This document shows positions 6,084 through 7,238 of a stretch of 7,238 nucleotides of DNA, one piece after another. The stretch comes from an uncultured Oscillospiraceae bacterium (GTDB taxonomy: Bacteria; Bacillota; Clostridia; Oscillospirales; Acutalibacteraceae): contig CAJUPK010000130.1 in the NCBI GenBank assembly GCA_910588415.1, forward strand, positions 1-7,238, in the 5' to 3' direction. Position 1 is the first letter of the stretch. Every line of letters starts with the position of its first letter. A program made the translations under genes and the position numbers. A model generated the notes under the pieces. That model saw nothing but the letters and a program-made list of their open reading frames with translations, was not told where the DNA came from and made no database searches.

Positions 6084-6431
6084 TTAAGAATTTGTTTTGA
6101 TAATCGATTCTAATTCTTTATGAAGCATGGGAATGTCTACCGATACGGTGTCCCACACGATTTGCATATTGACCCCGGAATAGCCATGCACAATCCGGTT
6201 GCGCATGCCGTAAATCTGCTGCCAGGGGATGGTTTTAATCTGCGCCTTTGCCTCGTCGCTCAGAGATTCCTTTGCAAGCTCGCCGATTTGCATCAGGTTG
6301 AAGACGGTAGCCTCCAAGCGCATGGCGTCGGATGAAAAATCTTCCAGCGTACGGCAATCGGCACAGTAGCGCATAATGCTTTCGATATGCCGAAGGATTT
6401 TTCTCAGCACCGCAAGATCCTTACTGCCCAT
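6084..6431 (-). CDS. hepT: HepT-like HEPN-domain RNase toxin
   Basis: Toxin of a HEPN/MNT type toxin-antitoxin module (DUF86 family); HEPN toxins of this group are RNases and are silenced by the partner nucleotidyltransferase. The 115-residue all-helical protein carries the catalytic motif RNRIVHGY at residues 77-84: Arg77-x4-His82 and then Tyr84. In characterised HepT proteins the Tyr of RX4HXY is the residue modified with AMP by the antitoxin. The start is ATG at 6431, overlapping the last 11 bases of mntA, a sign of translational coupling, with AGGGG about 10 bases upstream. The frame remains open upstream to 6509 but that part lies within mntA. Motif and length are complete, so it should be active. 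Confidence 0.93.
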   Translation of the reverse strand: MGSKDLAVLRKILRHIESIMRYCADCRTLEDFSSDAMRLEATVFNLMQIGELAKESLSDEAKAQIKTIPWQQIYGMRNRIVHGYSGVNMQIVWDTVSVDIPMLHKELESIIKTNS

Positions 6432-6720
6432 AAATCGGCACCCCTGTCTGCCGTATCTCTGCATCAATTTGAGAGCCCTCCTCGATTTGTGAAACATCGA
6501 TAAGGTCAACCGGTACGCTCAGTGTGGATGAAACACCTTCCAACAGGCCAAAGAACGCCAGCCCGCGCAGGCCGCTGTCAACCAGAATGTCCACGTCACT
6601 GCGGGGAGTGGCCTGTCCCTTTGCGTAGGAGCCGAACAGCACCGCTCGCCGCACGCCATAGCCAGCGAAAACCGGGTGGAGGATATTTTCGATTTCGTGG
6701 ATGGAATAAACCTTTTGCAT
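6421..6720 (-). CDS. mntA: MntA-like minimal nucleotidyltransferase antitoxin
   Basis: Antitoxin of the HEPN/MNT module; the known members transfer AMP from ATP to a tyrosine of HepT and so inactivate it. The 99-residue protein has the nucleotidyltransferase signature GSYAKGQATPRSDVD (Gly30-Ser31 and Asp42-x-Asp44, the GSX10DXD motif). Asp72, in PVDLID, fits the third metal-binding carboxylate. The start is ATG at 6720: an AAGGGGG site lies seven to eight bases upstream and a good promoter lies just before it. The frame extends upstream to 6861, but that would overlap the promoter and the preceding gene. It comes first in the pair, and its stop overlaps the hepT start. Fidelity to the family is high; whether this copy acts on its own toxin cannot be seen. 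Confidence 0.93.
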   Translation of the reverse strand: MQKVYSIHEIENILHPVFAGYGVRRAVLFGSYAKGQATPRSDVDILVDSGLRGLAFFGLLEGVSSTLSVPVDLIDVSQIEEGSQIDAEIRQTGVPIYGQ

Positions 6721-6742
6721 AAGGCCGCCCCCTTTCAAGACT

Positions 6743-6771
6743 ATTGTACCGCATTGGCGGAAAAATAGCAA
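6743..6771 (-). promoter_or_regulatory. Sigma-A-type promoter of mntA-hepT
   Basis: On the minus strand TTGCTA (6771-6766), a 17-base spacer and TACAAT (6748-6743) give a near-consensus promoter, with a leader of only about 15-20 bases before the mntA ATG. The spacer contains a small dyad, CCGCCAATGCGG, a candidate operator. The toxin-antitoxin pair can therefore be expressed on its own. Confidence 0.75.
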
Positions 6772-6778
6772 GAGAAAA

Positions 6779-6964
6779 TCACATTGCCCTGGTAATGGCT
6801 TCATGTTCCGTTTCTTCCCCGGCCTGAACTTCTTGCGCCGCCTGTTGGACCGCGTTTTCAACCTTTGGGCGGTTCGATTCGAGGAAAACCTTTAGTATGT
6901 AGTTGGCCGTTTGGCTGTCGGGGTTGGGATTATGGAAACGATAATTCAGCTTTTTTTTACTCAA
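6779..6964 (-). CDS. Small conserved protein of clostridial mobile elements (YRFHNPN type)
   Basis: A 61-residue soluble protein with a basic N-terminus (SKKKLNYRFHNPNPD), a helix with TANYILKVFLESN and an acidic Glu/Gln-rich tail. I recognise the YRFHNPN...ADYI-type pattern as one seen in small proteins encoded beside serine recombinases and relaxases in clostridial transposons. Its function is unknown to me. The start is TTG at 6964; AAAGGAGG lies 12 bases upstream, a rather long spacing, and no better in-frame start exists. It ends 58 bases before mntA, and the mntA promoter lies in that gap. Possible roles are a recombination directionality factor or DNA-binding accessory protein, but nothing in the sequence proves either. 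Confidence 0.75.
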   Translation of the reverse strand: MSKKKLNYRFHNPNPDSQTANYILKVFLESNRPKVENAVQQAAQEVQAGEETEHEAITRAM

Positions 6965-7012
6965 ATTGTTTGCCAGGCCTCCTTTGGATTCAGTTTCTCG
7001 ATGTGAATATAT

Positions 7013-7046
7013 ATGAAAAGCGGCCCGGTGATAGCACCGAACCGCT
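7013..7046 (-). terminator. Intrinsic terminator downstream of the truncated relaxase
   Basis: On the minus strand AGCGG and CGGTG pair with CACCG and CCGCT around a CTAT loop, with a 2x2 mismatch between the two helices. The stem runs straight into TTTTCATATATATT. It lies about 40 bases after the relaxase stop codon and before the ribosome site of the 61-residue gene. Confidence 0.7.
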
Positions 7047-7083
7047 GGGGTAAATTAATTGGAGTTGGGTATTATGCCGGCTG

Positions 7084-7238
7084 TCAGGCCAATGATTGCT
7101 TCCAATAGGCGGTCTTTGTCGTCAAAAATTCAGCAAATGCGTTCTCTCCATCGCAGGAAATGCCACTGACCATGCGCTGGCCGGTGGCATCATCCGCAAC
7201 CTTTTTCTCCTGCAAGCAGTAGGAAATCACGCCTTTCA
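7084..7238 (-). pseudogene. Truncated relaxase (mobilisation nuclease), N-terminal part
   Basis: A frame entering from the right edge encodes GVISYCLQEKK, then QRMVSGISCDGENAFAEFL and TTKTAYWK, and stops after QSLA. This fits the N-terminal region of MobA/VirD2-type relaxases of Firmicutes transposons, which have a 'Y...NPEKT...VSGINC...A..EF...K..YGK' pattern. The next conserved blocks (the QSF segment and the HxDxxHxH histidines) are absent because of the stop, so it cannot nick DNA. The first codons are outside the window. The break may be a deletion, since another frame opens over the same bases (see findings). The family call rests on about 40 residues and is moderately secure. Confidence 0.65.

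Larger units (their letters stand above)
4454..7238. mobile_element. Mobilisable-type element inserted in spoIIID (left end; continues past right edge)
   Basis: It contains, all on the minus strand, a large serine recombinase next to the junction, a HEPN/MNT toxin-antitoxin pair, a 61-residue small protein and a truncated relaxase. Base composition appears lower in GC than the host genes to the left (by eye). The presence of a broken relaxase suggests descent from a conjugative or mobilisable transposon that has lost transfer functions, at least in this part. The left boundary is inferred from where spoIIID similarity begins. The right boundary is not seen. Confidence 0.75.

Noticed and set aside
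1..7238. CRISPR array, tRNA or rRNA genes
   Set aside because: No regularly spaced repeats and no tRNA or rRNA signatures were found on either strand.

Overview
The window looks like part of the chromosome of a Gram-positive, endospore-forming gut clostridium. Oscillospiraceae-like bacteria (Flavonifractor, Lawsonibacter or Intestinimonas relatives) are a reasonable guess. The grounds are GC-rich genes with AGGAGG-type ribosome sites, a clostridial DtxR/MntR-type regulator, an SLH-anchored surface protein with BspA-type leucine-rich repeats, a clostridial serine recombinase, and half of a spoIIID gene. This placement is inference from gene types, not a database match.

The left two thirds (about 1-4300) look like ordinary host chromosome. 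A minus-strand THUMP/class I RNA methyltransferase (230-1249) is divergent from a small metal-dependent repressor of the DtxR/MntR family (1435-1827). The repressor's promoter carries a perfect 12-bp palindrome over the -10 box. A 308-bp non-coding stretch full of inverted repeats follows. Next is a 692-residue secreted protein (2136-4214) with a signal peptide, a CAP/SCP (YkwD-like) domain, a Pro/Thr linker, nine LRR_5 repeats, a second linker and three SLH domains. It ends at a strong intrinsic terminator.

The right part (about 4300-7238) is the most interesting. On the minus strand, 4301-4453 encodes the C-terminal half of the mother-cell sporulation regulator SpoIIID. The reading frame is cut inside the helix-turn-helix, exactly where a large serine recombinase gene (4437-5972) ends. 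Upstream of the recombinase on the same strand lie a terminator, a HEPN/MNT toxin-antitoxin pair (hepT 6084-6431, mntA 6421-6720, overlapping by 11 bases and with its own promoter), a 61-residue small protein (6779-6964), and a relaxase cut short by a stop codon (7084 to the right edge). The simplest reading is that a mobile element with a serine recombinase has inserted into spoIIID and runs past the right edge. The N-terminal half of spoIIID should then lie outside the window.

The arrangement resembles the skin element in sigK of Bacillus subtilis: a sporulation gene needed only in the mother cell, split by an element whose serine recombinase gene abuts the break. It may be a developmentally excised intervening element in spoIIID, with mntA-hepT stabilising the element in dividing cells. 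The split gene and adjacent recombinase are visible here. Regulated excision is a hypothesis, and loss of sporulation by simple gene inactivation is the alternative.
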